A stretch of 64,000 nucleotides of DNA, from assembly GCF_016592575.1 (NCBI RefSeq), contig NZ_AP017470.1, positions 1,553,501 through 1,617,500 on the forward strand, read 5' to 3'. The notes beneath the pieces were generated by a model. It worked only from the letters and a program-made list of their open reading frames with translations. It did not search any database and was not told the DNA's origin. Source of the DNA: Thermotomaculum hydrothermale. GTDB taxonomy: Bacteria; Acidobacteriota; Holophagae; Thermotomaculales; Thermotomaculaceae. Each line of letters begins with the position of its first letter. Within the stretch, counting starts at the first letter, position 1. Positions 36,451-45,983 of this stretch are shown piece after piece. The position numbers and the translations under genes are program-made.

Positions 36451-37368
36451 TTACCTGGTTAATGCCTTACCCTGTCCGCTTAAGCCCTCGGACGGGAGGT
36501 CTGTACCGTGAACCCTTGTATGACACTGGGTGCACTTGGTAGTAAACGCTCTCTTAAAAGACTGCCTATCTGAACGCACAACCCTATCCGGATGGTTAGG
36601 CTCTGTTGAAGTTCCCTCATATCCGGGTAAAGTTGCATGGAAATGCATCTGGTGGCACTGTAAGCACAGGAAAGGCTCATTTTTCTTCAAAAGATTATCA
36701 GCAACTGCTCCATGAGGATTGTGGCATATTGTACAATTCTCAGCAACTGGAGCATGCTCGAATACAAATGGACCTCTGTACTGTGGATGACAGCTTAAGC
36801 ACTTTGCATTTACCCTTTCATCCAGCTTGTTTTCTTCTGAGCCATCAAACTTGTGACAATCAATGCATTTCATCTTTCCTTCTTTTACAACCGGGTGGTG
36901 AGAAGGAAGTAAAAACTGTGCTCTTTCCTTTTTGTGACAGGAAATACAGAGTTTGTTCTCCTCTTTTACCAGACTACCTTTAAAAGCAGGCTGGTGAACC
37001 TTGTGACAATCTGTGCAGCCTACTCCATACTCAATAACATGTTTTTCTTTTAATCCATGAAGAACATTAGAGTGGCATTTTAAGCACTGTTTTTCAAGTT
37101 TAAATTTGTTGTTAGAAGGGCCATAAATCAAAGACGGGTCCTCTTCATCTGCATGCTGTTCGCCAGGACCGTGACATGCTTCGCACTTAAATTGGTCGCC
37201 TTTTTTAAAGTAAGTGGCATGGAATGACTTATCAAAAGCCGTTACCACATCTTCATGGCAACCTGAACATGTGTCCACTCCGACAAAACCTTTGTCGGCA
37301 GAAATTGCCAGGCTTGGGAAAAATAACACAAACCCGACAACCAAACAAATTAAAGTTAACCTCCTCAT
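36451..37368 (-). CDS. Periplasmic decahaem c-type cytochrome (MtrA/DmsE-like)
   Basis: The 305-aa protein has a signal peptide (to about residue 24, SLAISA) and ten CXXCH haem motifs: CSGCH, CEACH, CLKCH, CTDCH, CISCH, CIDCH, CLSCH, CTICH, CLQCH and CTQCH. Length and haem number match the MtrA/DmsE/PioA family, which passes electrons from the inner membrane through an MtrB-type outer-membrane barrel to the cell surface. The barrel gene follows 10 bases downstream. No MtrC/OmcA-like surface cytochrome is adjacent. ATG 37368 follows GGAATGGAGAGG. It probably supports extracellular electron transfer. Confidence 0.93.
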   Translation of the reverse strand: MRRLTLICLVVGFVLFFPSLAISADKGFVGVDTCSGCHEDVVTAFDKSFHATYFKKGDQFKCEACHGPGEQHADEEDPSLIYGPSNNKFKLEKQCLKCHSNVLHGLKEKHVIEYGVGCTDCHKVHQPAFKGSLVKEENKLCISCHKKERAQFLLPSHHPVVKEGKMKCIDCHKFDGSEENKLDERVNAKCLSCHPQYRGPFVFEHAPVAENCTICHNPHGAVADNLLKKNEPFLCLQCHQMHFHATLPGYEGTSTEPNHPDRVVRSDRQSFKRAFTTKCTQCHTRVHGTDLPSEGLSGQGKALTR

Positions 37369-37573
37369 AACCTCTCCATTCCTTTCGAATTTAAGAAGGT
37401 TAGTACCAGAAACCCCACGCTCATTAATAAAACCTTATCTTTTTATATGATAATACCTTAAATTACATTTTGCAATAACTTTTACCTTTAATAGCTTTGT
37501 AAAAATTAAAACACACGCAGTAATCTTTATTGGCAAAATTTTTTCGAAATATCGGATTAATATTTTTTACTTT

Positions 37574-38479
37574 CTAATACCTGTAAACATCACAGAGTTT
37601 CGTTGAAAGGTATCTTTCTCCTCTATCCCCGCATATAAAAACAATATTCGCATTTTCAACCTTTTCAGCAATCTTTAATGCCTGACATAGGTTCGCCCCG
37701 CTTGATATCCCGGCAAAAATACCTTCTTTAAGTGCTAATTCTCTTGTGTATTTGTATGCTTCCTCGTCTGTTACAGTTTCAAGTGAGTCTATTTTATCCT
37801 TATCCCAGATAGGTGGGACATAACTTCCGTCAAGGTGCAGCAAACCTTCAATATGGCTTATCGGAGTGGCAGGGTGAACCCCTATTATCTTTACTCTATC
37901 TCCAAATTCCTCTTTCAAAGCTTTTGAGACACCCATTAAAGTGCCACCTGTTCCCAATCCTGCCACAAAGTAGTCAACCCCCTCATCCTTTAAATCCCGT
38001 GCAATCTCTTTTCCAGTTATATAATGGGCTTCTGTATTGCCCTGGTCTCCATTCTGGTTAAAGTAATAGTATTTTTCAGGATCTTTTGAGCACAACTCCT
38101 CTGCAGCCTCAATATGGCTATTCTGATTGGTTGGATCTGTCAAAATCAACTCTCCTCCCCAGGCCCTTATCATTACCCTTCTTTCCATACTTTTGCTTTC
38201 AGGCATAAAAATCCTGCACTTGTATCCTTTTAAATTGCATATCATTGAGAGGGCAATACCTGTATTTCCACTTGATGCTTCTACAATTATCATATCCTTT
38301 TTTAATTTTCCTTCTTTTTCAGCCTTTTCAATCATGTATTTAACAATCCTGTCCTTTAATGAACCAGAAGGATTAAACATCTCCAATTTTGCAAAAATAC
38401 GCACATTTTTTTCAGGTTTTGAAAACCTCTTTAATTCAACAAGAGGTGTGTTCCCAACTAAATCCAGAAAAGTTTTCAT
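37574..38479 (-). CDS. cysM: Cysteine synthase (O-acetylserine sulfhydrylase, CysM-like)
   Basis: This PLP enzyme makes cysteine from O-acetylserine or a related acceptor and sulfide. The 301-aa sequence has FLDLVGNTPLVELKRFSKPE, the PLP lysine in NPSGSLKDRIVKYMIEKA (about K42), the substrate loop VEASSGNTGIALSMICNLKG (about 67), the phosphate-binding GLGTGGTLMG (about 173) and the ISSGANLCQALKIA tail. It is slightly shorter than CysK and the IRAWGGELILTDP segment resembles CysM. In the sequence shown, it stands alone; the upstream gene is radC. An alternative acceptor such as phosphoserine cannot be excluded. Confidence 0.92.
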   Translation of the reverse strand: MKTFLDLVGNTPLVELKRFSKPEKNVRIFAKLEMFNPSGSLKDRIVKYMIEKAEKEGKLKKDMIIVEASSGNTGIALSMICNLKGYKCRIFMPESKSMERRVMIRAWGGELILTDPTNQNSHIEAAEELCSKDPEKYYYFNQNGDQGNTEAHYITGKEIARDLKDEGVDYFVAGLGTGGTLMGVSKALKEEFGDRVKIIGVHPATPISHIEGLLHLDGSYVPPIWDKDKIDSLETVTDEEAYKYTRELALKEGIFAGISSGANLCQALKIAEKVENANIVFICGDRGERYLSTKLCDVYRY

Positions 38480-38550
38480 ATCCCACTCCCGTAGTTTTGG
38501 TTCTCAAATTTAAAGTTTACCAGAATTCAAGCAAAATGTTAAAACTTATA

Positions 38551-39201
38551 CTAAATAATTCCCTCTGATTTGAAAGAAAAATACCCCTGAGGGTTATAGA
38601 TTATGTGGTCTATCAATTCAATTTCTACTATATTGCATGCATCTAAAAGCCTTTTTGTAAACCTGATATCCTCATTGCTTGGCTTAATATTCTCAGTTAA
38701 ATGGTTATGGGCGACAATTATCCCCCTGCTTCCCTTTCTTAAAGCCTTTTTTAAAATCTCTGAGATAAAAAGGGGGATAGAGTTCACATTTCCCATAAAA
38801 AGTGTTTCACAATCTATTAGATTTGAAGCATTGTTTACAAAGAGGACACTGAATTTTTCCCTATCTTCCCATTTAATTGAAGACATTAAAAACTTATATA
38901 CACTTTCTGGATTTTGTAACTTAAACTCAGATAATGTTATCTTTTCCCTGAAATATCGGTGAACAATCTCCAATAATGCTTTTAGCAAAGTTGCCTTTGA
39001 AGTATTTAATCCTTTTACTTTGATTAAATCCTTTATATCTGCGTCAAGCAAACCAGAAAATCCACCAAATTCTTTTAAAATTTCCTTTGAAAACTGAACA
39101 ACAGGCTTTCCTTTAATCCCTGTCCTCAAAAGAATGGCAAGCAATTCTTCGTCTTTTAACTTATTTGCTCCACATTCAATTAATTTTTCTCTCGGTTTCA
39201 T
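38551..39201 (-). CDS. radC: RadC/JAB-domain protein
   Basis: The 216-aa protein has the N-terminal helix-hairpin-helix region (KLKDEELLAILLRTGIKGKP, then LLDADIKDLIKVKGLNTSKA) and a JAMM/MPN+ domain with zinc-ligand motif VAHNHLTENIKPSNED. The family was named for DNA repair, but its role is disputed and some members act in competence or mobile element biology. Length matches the family. The ATG overlaps the nucleotidyltransferase 3' end by four bases, so it ends a five-gene run (HD protein to radC). Confidence 0.92.
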   Translation of the reverse strand: MKPREKLIECGANKLKDEELLAILLRTGIKGKPVVQFSKEILKEFGGFSGLLDADIKDLIKVKGLNTSKATLLKALLEIVHRYFREKITLSEFKLQNPESVYKFLMSSIKWEDREKFSVLFVNNASNLIDCETLFMGNVNSIPLFISEILKKALRKGSRGIIVAHNHLTENIKPSNEDIRFTKRLLDACNIVEIELIDHIIYNPQGYFSFKSEGII

Positions 39202-40040
39202 ACAATTATTTTATTTTCTATTTGCTCGCCTTTCAAGTTTAAGTACGCATTTTCATAGATTATTGAGTTTATTATTTCCCCGTATCCCTCAACCTTTGCA
39301 TTATAGATTACTGAATTTTTTAGAGTGATATTTTTTGAGACATCACCACCCGGATAAACAACTGAATTTCCAGAACCAAAAATATACTTATTTGCGTTTA
39401 TCAAGCCTGATAGTGTTCCGCAATCAAACCATGTCCCCCTAAATTCTACAAAGCCTATTTTCTTAGTAGGAATAAGTTTTTTGTAAACATCAACAATAGA
39501 GTACTCTATTAATGGGATTATTTCAGGGGAGAGCATCTGCAATCCTGTGAAAAAATAATCTCCCCCTTTACCTATTGATTTAATTGATTGTCCCTCAACC
39601 TGAAAAGGAGTGGCTTTTTCACCTTTTAATTTTTTCAAAACAAGTGTTATAAGGTTTTTATTTTCAATGTGACTTTTAATGAGTCTGTCTAATATGCCTT
39701 CATCATTGAAGAATACAGTGTCGCAGTTTATTGTAACCATATATGCATCAAAGAATTTCCTTAAATTTGTAAGATAGCCACCTGTTCCTAAAATCTCTTT
39801 TTCGTAAAATGGAATTAAACCGTTTTCTTTAGCGAATTTTTCCAATTGCTCTCTTTTATGGTGAATATTTAACCCAATTTCTTTAATTCTATTTTTTTTA
39901 AACAGATTTAATCCGTATTCAATAAGAGTTTTATCTCCCAATGTTACAAGAGGTTTGGGTATGTTATCAGTGATTGGCTTTAGCCTTGTTCCCAACCCTG
40001 CAGCAAGGACAAAGCCTTTTATTTTGAAGTTAAATCTCAA
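39198..40040 (-). CDS. Sugar-phosphate nucleotidyltransferase
   Basis: The 280-aa protein starts with GFVLAAGLGTRLKPITDNIP followed by KPLV, the NTP-binding signature of mannose-1-phosphate guanylyltransferase and N-acetylmuramate-1-phosphate uridylyltransferase families. TINCDTVFFNDEG holds the metal Asp and GTWFDCGTLSGLINAN the sugar-binding end. The C-terminus (about 230-280) has a short left-handed beta-helix. It activates a sugar for envelope or cofactor use. MurU-like function is possible, but no kinase is adjacent. It overlaps its MBL neighbour by 11 bases and radC by four. Confidence 0.85.
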   Translation of the reverse strand: MRFNFKIKGFVLAAGLGTRLKPITDNIPKPLVTLGDKTLIEYGLNLFKKNRIKEIGLNIHHKREQLEKFAKENGLIPFYEKEILGTGGYLTNLRKFFDAYMVTINCDTVFFNDEGILDRLIKSHIENKNLITLVLKKLKGEKATPFQVEGQSIKSIGKGGDYFFTGLQMLSPEIIPLIEYSIVDVYKKLIPTKKIGFVEFRGTWFDCGTLSGLINANKYIFGSGNSVVYPGGDVSKNITLKNSVIYNAKVEGYGEIINSIIYENAYLNLKGEQIENKIIV

Positions 40041-40776
40041 TAATTTCCCCGTCCTTCAAAATTTTTACATCAAACGATTTCAATTCTTTTTCAATCAAAT
40101 CTTTATAATGTGGTTTTAAGTGAAAGACAAAGATATTGTCAAATTTGTCCATCTTTTTTAATTCTTGAATAAATGTTTCAACAGAGAGGTGATAGCTTAC
40201 TTCAGCGATTTTTCCCCTCTTTGAAGGGAAAGAACATTCAGTAATAATTGACTTTACCCCTTTTTCATAAAGTTTTTTCCATAACCCGTTTGTTTGGTAT
40301 GTATCTGCCGTATATGCCAGTTTTGATTTTTCATCACTTATAATAAAACCTATACTTCCCTCTGTGTGATATACATTAAAAAACTCAATCTCGTATCCCT
40401 CAATTTTCAAAACCTCTCCATCTGAAACCTCTTCGAATATCAAAGTAGGATTCTCTCTGTCTGGAATTTTTCTAAAATCCGGCCATATTTTCCCGTTAAA
40501 AACATTTTCTGAGATTAATTTCAATGTTTCTTTTGTCGCAAAAATTCTAAGATTTTTCCCAGAAATAGATAGATTATCTGCAACAAAGGGAAGGTCGCAT
40601 ATATGGTCAAAATGTGCATGTGATATAAAACAAACTTCAATATCTCCCTGTCTCTCTACAGAGAGTGAAGAGCATACAGAACCACAATCAAATAGAATTT
40701 TGCCATCAATTAAAAAAGAAGGAAGATTCGAATTTTTGTCTTTTCCGCCTGAGCAACCTAATACTTCAACCTTCAT
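40030..40776 (-). CDS. MBL-fold hydrolase, cyclic-nucleotide phosphodiesterase-like
   Basis: The 248-aa metallo-beta-lactamase-fold protein has MKVEVLGCSGGKDKNSNLPS, the metal motif FISHAHFDHICDLPFVADNL (about 52), YTADTYQTNGLW and FHLKPHYKDLI near the end. The lack of an RNase Z exosite, and GCSGG plus SHAHFDHICDL, resemble class II 3',5'-cAMP phosphodiesterases (PdsA-type). It overlaps the HD-GYP gene by 11 bases, so a nucleotide second-messenger role is plausible. Ribonuclease Z-like or other MBL activity is the alternative. No signal peptide. Confidence 0.75.
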   Translation of the reverse strand: MKVEVLGCSGGKDKNSNLPSFLIDGKILFDCGSVCSSLSVERQGDIEVCFISHAHFDHICDLPFVADNLSISGKNLRIFATKETLKLISENVFNGKIWPDFRKIPDRENPTLIFEEVSDGEVLKIEGYEIEFFNVYHTEGSIGFIISDEKSKLAYTADTYQTNGLWKKLYEKGVKSIITECSFPSKRGKIAEVSYHLSVETFIQELKKMDKFDNIFVFHLKPHYKDLIEKELKSFDVKILKDGEIIEI

Positions 40777-41857
40777 TCAACTCCCTCATAACCTTTTCAT
40801 TGATAATAGTTTTGAACACTTCAACAACCCTTGGGTCAAACTGTTTTCCAGAATATTTATCAATTTCCTCAATTGCTTTTTGATAACTTAAAGCTTTTCT
40901 GTAAGGCCTATCAGTTGTCATTGCGTCAAATGTATCACAAACAGATATTATTTTTGCAAACAAAGGAATTTCTCCATTCTTCAAGCCTTCAGGATATCCG
41001 CTTCCATCCTCTGTTTCATGGTGATACAAAATACCGTCTAAAGCCTTTCTCAACCCTTCAACTTTTTTTACAATCTCATATCCTAAAACAGGGTGTTTTT
41101 TCATAATTTCCCTTTCTGCACTGTCCAATGGTGCCTGCTTGTTTAAGATTGCATCCGGAATACCTATCTTGCCTATATCGTGAAGAATTGCAGATAGAGA
41201 AAGCCAGTACAACTGCTCTTTTGAAAAGCCTAACCTCTCCCCAATCATCACACTATACTTCATAACTCTTCTTGTGTGCCCGGCTGTATAGTAATCCCTT
41301 TTTTCAATAGCATCGGCCAAAGCAAGTGATGTTTCAAAGAAAATATTTTTAAGCTCATTATACATTTTTGCGTTAACAAGGGCTGTTGAAATTGGGATTG
41401 CAATCATTTTAACCTTTTCAGAATCTTCTTTCGAAAAACCATCTCCCTTAATTTTATTAATTAGCTGGATAGCACCTATAACCTCCCCTTTGTATTCAAG
41501 GGGGACTGATAAAATTGACTTTGTTTCAAAATGGCTTACGCTATCCACTTTCTTTGACCAATAAGGTGATTGTTTTACATTGTTGATTATAATAACTTTT
41601 TTTTCAGATATTGTGTGACCTACAACACCTTCACCCATTTTAAGCCTGATTTCTTTTAGTTTTTCGCTCTCATCTCCACTTAAAATTCTGAAAAAAATCT
41701 CATTTTTATCAGAATCAATTTCCCAGATTGAACTTCTTTCAGCCCCTATCTCCTCTTCAAGTAAACTCATAGCATTTGTAAGCACAAAATCAATATCTAA
41801 CTCTGAGTTTAACCTTTCCCAGATTGTTAACAATTTTTCGTAAAAATTGTTGTTCAT
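40766..41857 (-). CDS. GAF - HD-GYP domain protein (c-di-GMP phosphodiesterase)
   Basis: The 363-aa cytoplasmic protein has an N-terminal GAF sensor (about 15-165; ERSSIWEIDSDKNEIFFRIL, VGHTISEKKVIIIN, SILSVPLEYKGEVIGAIQLI) and a HD-GYP domain (about 180-350). The latter shows GHTRRVMKYSVMIGE, LHDIGKIGIPDAIL, KHPVLGYEIV, HHETEDGSGYPEGLKNGEIP and CDTFDAMTTDRPYRKAL, with all metal ligands and the GYP signature present. It should hydrolyse cyclic di-GMP (or 3'3'-cGAMP) in response to a GAF ligand. It starts one base before the end of the preceding secreted coiled-coil gene. Confidence 0.94.
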   Translation of the reverse strand: MNNNFYEKLLTIWERLNSELDIDFVLTNAMSLLEEEIGAERSSIWEIDSDKNEIFFRILSGDESEKLKEIRLKMGEGVVGHTISEKKVIIINNVKQSPYWSKKVDSVSHFETKSILSVPLEYKGEVIGAIQLINKIKGDGFSKEDSEKVKMIAIPISTALVNAKMYNELKNIFFETSLALADAIEKRDYYTAGHTRRVMKYSVMIGERLGFSKEQLYWLSLSAILHDIGKIGIPDAILNKQAPLDSAEREIMKKHPVLGYEIVKKVEGLRKALDGILYHHETEDGSGYPEGLKNGEIPLFAKIISVCDTFDAMTTDRPYRKALSYQKAIEEIDKYSGKQFDPRVVEVFKTIINEKVMRELNEG

Positions 41858-41858
41858 A

Positions 41859-42623
41859 TTAAATCAAATCTCTGTACCAACCTGGAAGAGCCCCCGATTT
41901 TCTCGCCTGTTCTTGTAAATCCTCTTTTTGTTTTTTTAGTGTTTTTAATCTTTCTTGAAGTTTTTTCTTCTTCTTTTCAAGTTTTGTCATTTGGGCATTT
42001 ATATTCATTATCACAATATTATCATCGGTATTAAGTTTTTCCGTCATCAACCTGTTTAGCTCTTTCTGTATTGCATCAATTTCCTCTTTAGTTTTCTTAA
42101 TTGAATTATTCAGGGTGATAAATTTCTCCCTCCAATACTTTTCAGCCTGCTCTTCACTCATCCCTTCAGTTGGAGACATTGCAGCAGCACTATCATTTGT
42201 TATATCTGCCTCTGGTTCCTCATTTTTCCAGGACATATAGGGGTTAGCCTTTTTATTCTTTTCCTTTTTTTTATCTTTTTTTTCTAACTTCACTGTGCTT
42301 TCTGTAATTATCAATGGTTTTTTCTTCGATTTTTTTTCAATTGTCTCTTTTGAGTCTAAAATTTTTATTGTTTTTTTCTGAGTCTCTACTACTTTTTTCT
42401 TTTTCTCAGGTTTATTTGCCTCTTCTGTCTTTTTAAAATCTACCAGTTTTTTTGGGAAACTTATCTTTTTCCCATCAGGAGTTATCCCTATAATTACCTT
42501 TTTAGAAAAATCAGGCTTCTCTTTTAAAACCAGAATTCCGCCGTTAATAAAGTAAACCTTGTATATCCCGGCAAACAGGTTGAAAGCAAAAAGGACAAAT
42601 AACATTACAACAACCTTTTTCAT
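41859..42623 (-). CDS. Secreted Lys-rich coiled-coil protein of unknown function
   Basis: The 254-aa protein has a signal peptide (MKKVVVMLFVLFAFNLFAG, about 1-19), a short beta-domain (about 20-60; YKVYFINGGILVLKEKPDFS), a Lys/Glu-rich low-complexity linker (about 65-125), then a coiled coil (about 165-245; a long helical run with LQERLKTLKKQKEDLQEQAR). It ends GALPGWYRDLI. I do not recognise a family. It is probably periplasmic. It is the first gene of the run toward radC and is divergent from nrdR. Confidence 0.65.
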   Translation of the reverse strand: MKKVVVMLFVLFAFNLFAGIYKVYFINGGILVLKEKPDFSKKVIIGITPDGKKISFPKKLVDFKKTEEANKPEKKKKVVETQKKTIKILDSKETIEKKSKKKPLIITESTVKLEKKDKKKEKNKKANPYMSWKNEEPEADITNDSAAAMSPTEGMSEEQAEKYWREKFITLNNSIKKTKEEIDAIQKELNRLMTEKLNTDDNIVIMNINAQMTKLEKKKKKLQERLKTLKKQKEDLQEQARKSGALPGWYRDLI

Positions 42624-42697
42624 AATACCCCCTCTAAGTATGTTTCTTTTTTAATTTTAACATTAAAAAACTCAAGCATTGCATTAAATTAATAAAT

Positions 42698-42725
42698 TTG
42701 ATTTTTATCACTTTAAACTTATAAT
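42698..42725 (+). promoter_or_regulatory. Promoter of nrdR, probably leaderless
   Basis: TTGATT (42698-42703) and a perfect TATAAT (42720-42725) are separated by 16 bases. The nrdR ATG begins at 42732, six bases after the -10 element, so the transcript should begin at or within one base of the start codon. No Shine-Dalgarno sequence lies between. Confidence 0.6.
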
Positions 42726-42731
42726 TAGAGT

Positions 42732-43199
42732 ATGAGGTGTCCGTATTGTCGTGAAAACAAAGATAAAGTAATAGATTCAAGAGAGATTAACGAAGGAAGG
42801 GTTATAAGAAGAAGGAGAGAGTGTTTAAACTGCGGAAAGAGGTTTACAACTTATGAAAGGGTGGAAGAAAACCCTTTAAGGGTTATTAAAAGAGATGGAA
42901 GAATTGAAAGCTTTAACAGGGACAAATTGCTCAGAGGAATTTTAAAAGCCTGCGAAAAAAGACCTGTAAAAATTGAAGATATAGAAAATTTAATAGATGA
43001 CATTGTAGTTCAGTTGTATCAAAAGGGGGACAGGGAAATACCAGCGACAGAGATTGGTGAGATAGTTATGGAAAAGCTAAAAAGCCTTGATTCCGTTGCC
43101 TATGTGCGCTTTGCCTCTGTTTACAGAGACTTTAAAGATGTTGAAGAATTTTTAAAGGAAATTCAAAGGTTAATGAAAAAGGGGGGCAAAAGTGATTAA
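42732..43199 (+). CDS. nrdR: Transcriptional repressor NrdR
   Basis: NrdR is the ATP/dATP-sensing zinc-finger repressor of ribonucleotide reductase genes. The 155-aa protein has zinc ligands C3, C6, C31 and C34 ([20 protein letters not shown]) and an ATP-cone (about 48-138; [39 protein letters not shown]). It is full length. No nrd genes are in the window. The GTG start of hsp20 is inside its stop region (8-base overlap), making an nrdR-hsp20-lon run. The promoter looks leaderless. Confidence 0.97.
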   Translation: MRCPYCRENKDKVIDSREINEGRVIRRRRECLNCGKRFTTYERVEENPLRVIKRDGRIESFNRDKLLRGILKACEKRPVKIEDIENLIDDIVVQLYQKGDREIPATEIGEIVMEKLKSLDSVAYVRFASVYRDFKDVEEFLKEIQRLMKKGGKSD

Positions 43200-43617
43200 T
43201 GACATCTTCTATGAACTTAAACACCTTGAAGATGAAATAAAAAGAATAATATCTCTTTCCCCTGAAAGACAGGTAACAGGGTTTGTTCCACCTATGGATA
43301 TCTTTGAAAAAGAAGGTAAGGTTATTATCTACATGGATCTACCTGGATTCAATGCAAAGGATATAAAAATAGAAAGCGAAGGAAGACATTTGAAAATCAG
43401 CGGTATAAAAAGAATTGACAAAACAGGGGATAAGGACTTAAATTTCATATGTATCGAGCGTAAGTTCGGTAATTTTGAAAGAAGAATTTTCCTTGGAAAT
43501 ACCCCCGACATAGAGAAAATTGAAGCGGTTTTATCAAAAGGGGTTTTGAAAGTAACAATCCCATTTGTTCAAGAACAAGCAAAAAAAGTGGAAGTTAAAA
43601 TCAAAGAAGAGGAGTAG
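43192..43617 (+). CDS. Small heat-shock protein, Hsp20 family
   Basis: The 141-aa alpha-crystallin-type chaperone has [20 protein letters not shown] (about 26), the beta-sandwich with [46 protein letters not shown], and the C-terminal GVLKVTIPF signature near residue 122. It binds unfolding proteins as an oligomer. Start is GTG 43192, overlapping the nrdR TAA by eight bases. lon follows two bases after its stop, so a chaperone and a protease are co-expressed. Confidence 0.92.
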   Translation: MINDIFYELKHLEDEIKRIISLSPERQVTGFVPPMDIFEKEGKVIIYMDLPGFNAKDIKIESEGRHLKISGIKRIDKTGDKDLNFICIERKFGNFERRIFLGNTPDIEKIEAVLSKGVLKVTIPFVQEQAKKVEVKIKEEE

Positions 43618-43619
43618 GT

Positions 43620-45983
43620 ATGGAGAAGCAGTTAGAAAATTTTACAGAACCAGAAATAAATACTCCGGACATTCTGCCGGTGTTACCATTAAGGGATGTT
43701 GTTGTTTTCCCCTATTTCTTAATTCCTTTATCTGTTGGAAGGCCTGCCTCAATAGAAGCTGTAAATGCTGCACTTGAAGGACAGAGGTTTATATTTCTTG
43801 CAACCCAGAAAAATCCTGAAATTGAAGAGCCTACCATAGACCAGTTGTACCCGATAGGAACTGTTGCAGTGATAATAAAAATGCTTAAAATGCCTGACGG
43901 GACACTGAGAATACTGGTTCAGGGAATTCACAGGGCAAAGATTAAAAGTTTAAACGACGGAAAGCCTTATTACAAAGCCGCAATTGAAAGGGTTAACGAC
44001 AAGGTAATTGAGAAGGATGTCAGGGTTGAAGCCTTAATGAGAACAGTTCTTGAACAGTTTGAAAAGGCAGTAAAATTAGGAAAAACAGTCCCCCCTGAGT
44101 TTTTAAGCCTTATCGCAACAATTGAAGAACCGGGGAAACTATCAGATTTTATAACAAATCACCTTAATCTTAAAATTGAAGAACAGATTGAATTGCTTGA
44201 GGAAACAAACCCTATTAAAAGGCTTGAAAAAATAAACAATTACCTTGCAAAGGAAATTGCAGTCCTTGAGTTGCAGCAAAAAATCACCCTTGAAGCAAAG
44301 GATGAAATTGATAAATCCCAGAGAGAATACTTTTTAAGGCAACAATTAAAAGCCATTCTCCATGAATTAGGCGAATCAGAAGACTTTGAACAGGAATTAG
44401 AAGAATACAGGGAAAAATTAAAAAAGACCCCTTTAAACGAGGAAGCAAGGAAGGAAGCTGAAAAACAGATTAAAAGGCTTGCAAGAATGCACGGTGATTC
44501 TGCCGAGGCAAGCGTTGTTAGAACATACCTTGACTGGCTGTTTGACCTACCATGGGGGAAATTTACTGAAGACAACCTTGATATTTTAAAGGCCAAAAAA
44601 ATTCTGGACAAAGAGCATTACGGTTTAAAAGAGGTTAAAGAGAGAATTTTAGAATACCTTGCTGTGAGAAAAATAAAAAAGGATATGAAAGGCCCTATTC
44701 TTTGCTTTGTTGGACCTCCAGGAGTCGGGAAAACATCTTTAGGCCGCTCAATTGCAAATGCTTTAAATAGAAAGTTTATAAGAATGTCAATAGGCGGTGT
44801 TAAAGATGAAGCAGAAATCAGGGGGCATAGAAGAACCTATGTTGGTGCAATGCCTGGAAGAATTATTCAGGGGATAAAACAGGCAGGCACAATGAATCCT
44901 GTATTTATGCTTGATGAGGTGGACAAAATTGGCGCAGATTTCAGGGGAGACCCATCAAACGCATTGCTTGAGGCTTTAGACCCTGAACAGAACAATTCGT
45001 TCAGAGACCATTATCTTGGAGTGCCATTTGATTTATCCGGTGTTATGTTTATTACAACTGCAAACCAGTTAGACACAATTCAACCTGCTTTTTTAGACAG
45101 AATGGAGGTAATCCACATACCAGGTTACACGCTTGAGGAAAAGGTTGAAATTGCAAAAAGGCATTTAATCCCCAAACAGATGAAGGAAAACGGTGTACCA
45201 AAGGGTAAAATAAAAATTACTTCAGGGGCAATTAAAAAGATTGTTGAAGGCTACACAAGGGAAGCGGGAGTAAGAAATTTAGAGAGACTGATAAATAAAT
45301 TGATTAGAAAAATCATCTTTAAAATGGTTGAAAACAACGAATTTGACAATCCTGAAATTAAATACGCAGTAAAAGCAAAAGATGTAAAAGAATTTTTAGG
45401 TGCAGAAAAAATACTTGAAGATAGAAGGCTGAAAGAAAACAGAATAGGAGTTGCAACAGGGTTGGCATGGACACCTTTTGGCGGAGATATTCTTTTCATA
45501 GAAACCTCAGTTATGAGGGGAAATGGAAGGCTTATTTTAACCGGGCAATTAGGGGATGTAATGAAAGAGTCTGCACAGGCTGCTTTAAGCTATTTAAGGG
45601 CTAATGAAAAGAAATACGGCTTAGAAGAATTCCCCTTTGATAAAAAAGATATTCATATCCATGTCCCCGCAGGGGCAATACCTAAAGACGGGCCATCTGC
45701 TGGAATTACACTTGCAACCTCTCTCTTATCAGCCTTAACCGAAAGGGAAGTTAAGGCAAGTGTTGCTATGACAGGAGAAATCACTTTAAGGGGAGATGTA
45801 CTTGCCGTTGGTGGTCTTAAAGAGAAAATACTTGCTGCAAAGAGGGCGGGTATTGTTGACATTATTGCACCTAAAGAAAACAGGAATGAGATTGAAGAGA
45901 TTGAGCCTCAATACCTTGAAGGCTTAAAAATACACTATGTAAAGAATGTTGATGAAGTCTTTAAGCTTGCATTGGTAAAATAG
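43620..45983 (+). CDS. lon: ATP-dependent protease La
   Basis: The 787-aa LonA has an N-terminal substrate domain (about 18-210; LPVLPLRDVVVFPYFLIPLS), a AAA+ domain with Walker A GPPGVGKTSLGRSIANAL (about 361) and Walker B FMLDEVDKIG, and a C-terminal serine protease. The catalytic Ser lies in KDGPSAGITLAT near residue 686 and the Lys in GGLKEKILAAKRAGI near 729. It degrades misfolded and regulatory proteins. It is full length and ends the nrdR-hsp20-lon run at a hairpin (45983-46002). Confidence 0.98.
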   Translation: MEKQLENFTEPEINTPDILPVLPLRDVVVFPYFLIPLSVGRPASIEAVNAALEGQRFIFLATQKNPEIEEPTIDQLYPIGTVAVIIKMLKMPDGTLRILVQGIHRAKIKSLNDGKPYYKAAIERVNDKVIEKDVRVEALMRTVLEQFEKAVKLGKTVPPEFLSLIATIEEPGKLSDFITNHLNLKIEEQIELLEETNPIKRLEKINNYLAKEIAVLELQQKITLEAKDEIDKSQREYFLRQQLKAILHELGESEDFEQELEEYREKLKKTPLNEEARKEAEKQIKRLARMHGDSAEASVVRTYLDWLFDLPWGKFTEDNLDILKAKKILDKEHYGLKEVKERILEYLAVRKIKKDMKGPILCFVGPPGVGKTSLGRSIANALNRKFIRMSIGGVKDEAEIRGHRRTYVGAMPGRIIQGIKQAGTMNPVFMLDEVDKIGADFRGDPSNALLEALDPEQNNSFRDHYLGVPFDLSGVMFITTANQLDTIQPAFLDRMEVIHIPGYTLEEKVEIAKRHLIPKQMKENGVPKGKIKITSGAIKKIVEGYTREAGVRNLERLINKLIRKIIFKMVENNEFDNPEIKYAVKAKDVKEFLGAEKILEDRRLKENRIGVATGLAWTPFGGDILFIETSVMRGNGRLILTGQLGDVMKESAQAALSYLRANEKKYGLEEFPFDKKDIHIHVPAGAIPKDGPSAGITLATSLLSALTEREVKASVAMTGEITLRGDVLAVGGLKEKILAAKRAGIVDIIAPKENRNEIEEIEPQYLEGLKIHYVKNVDEVFKLALVK

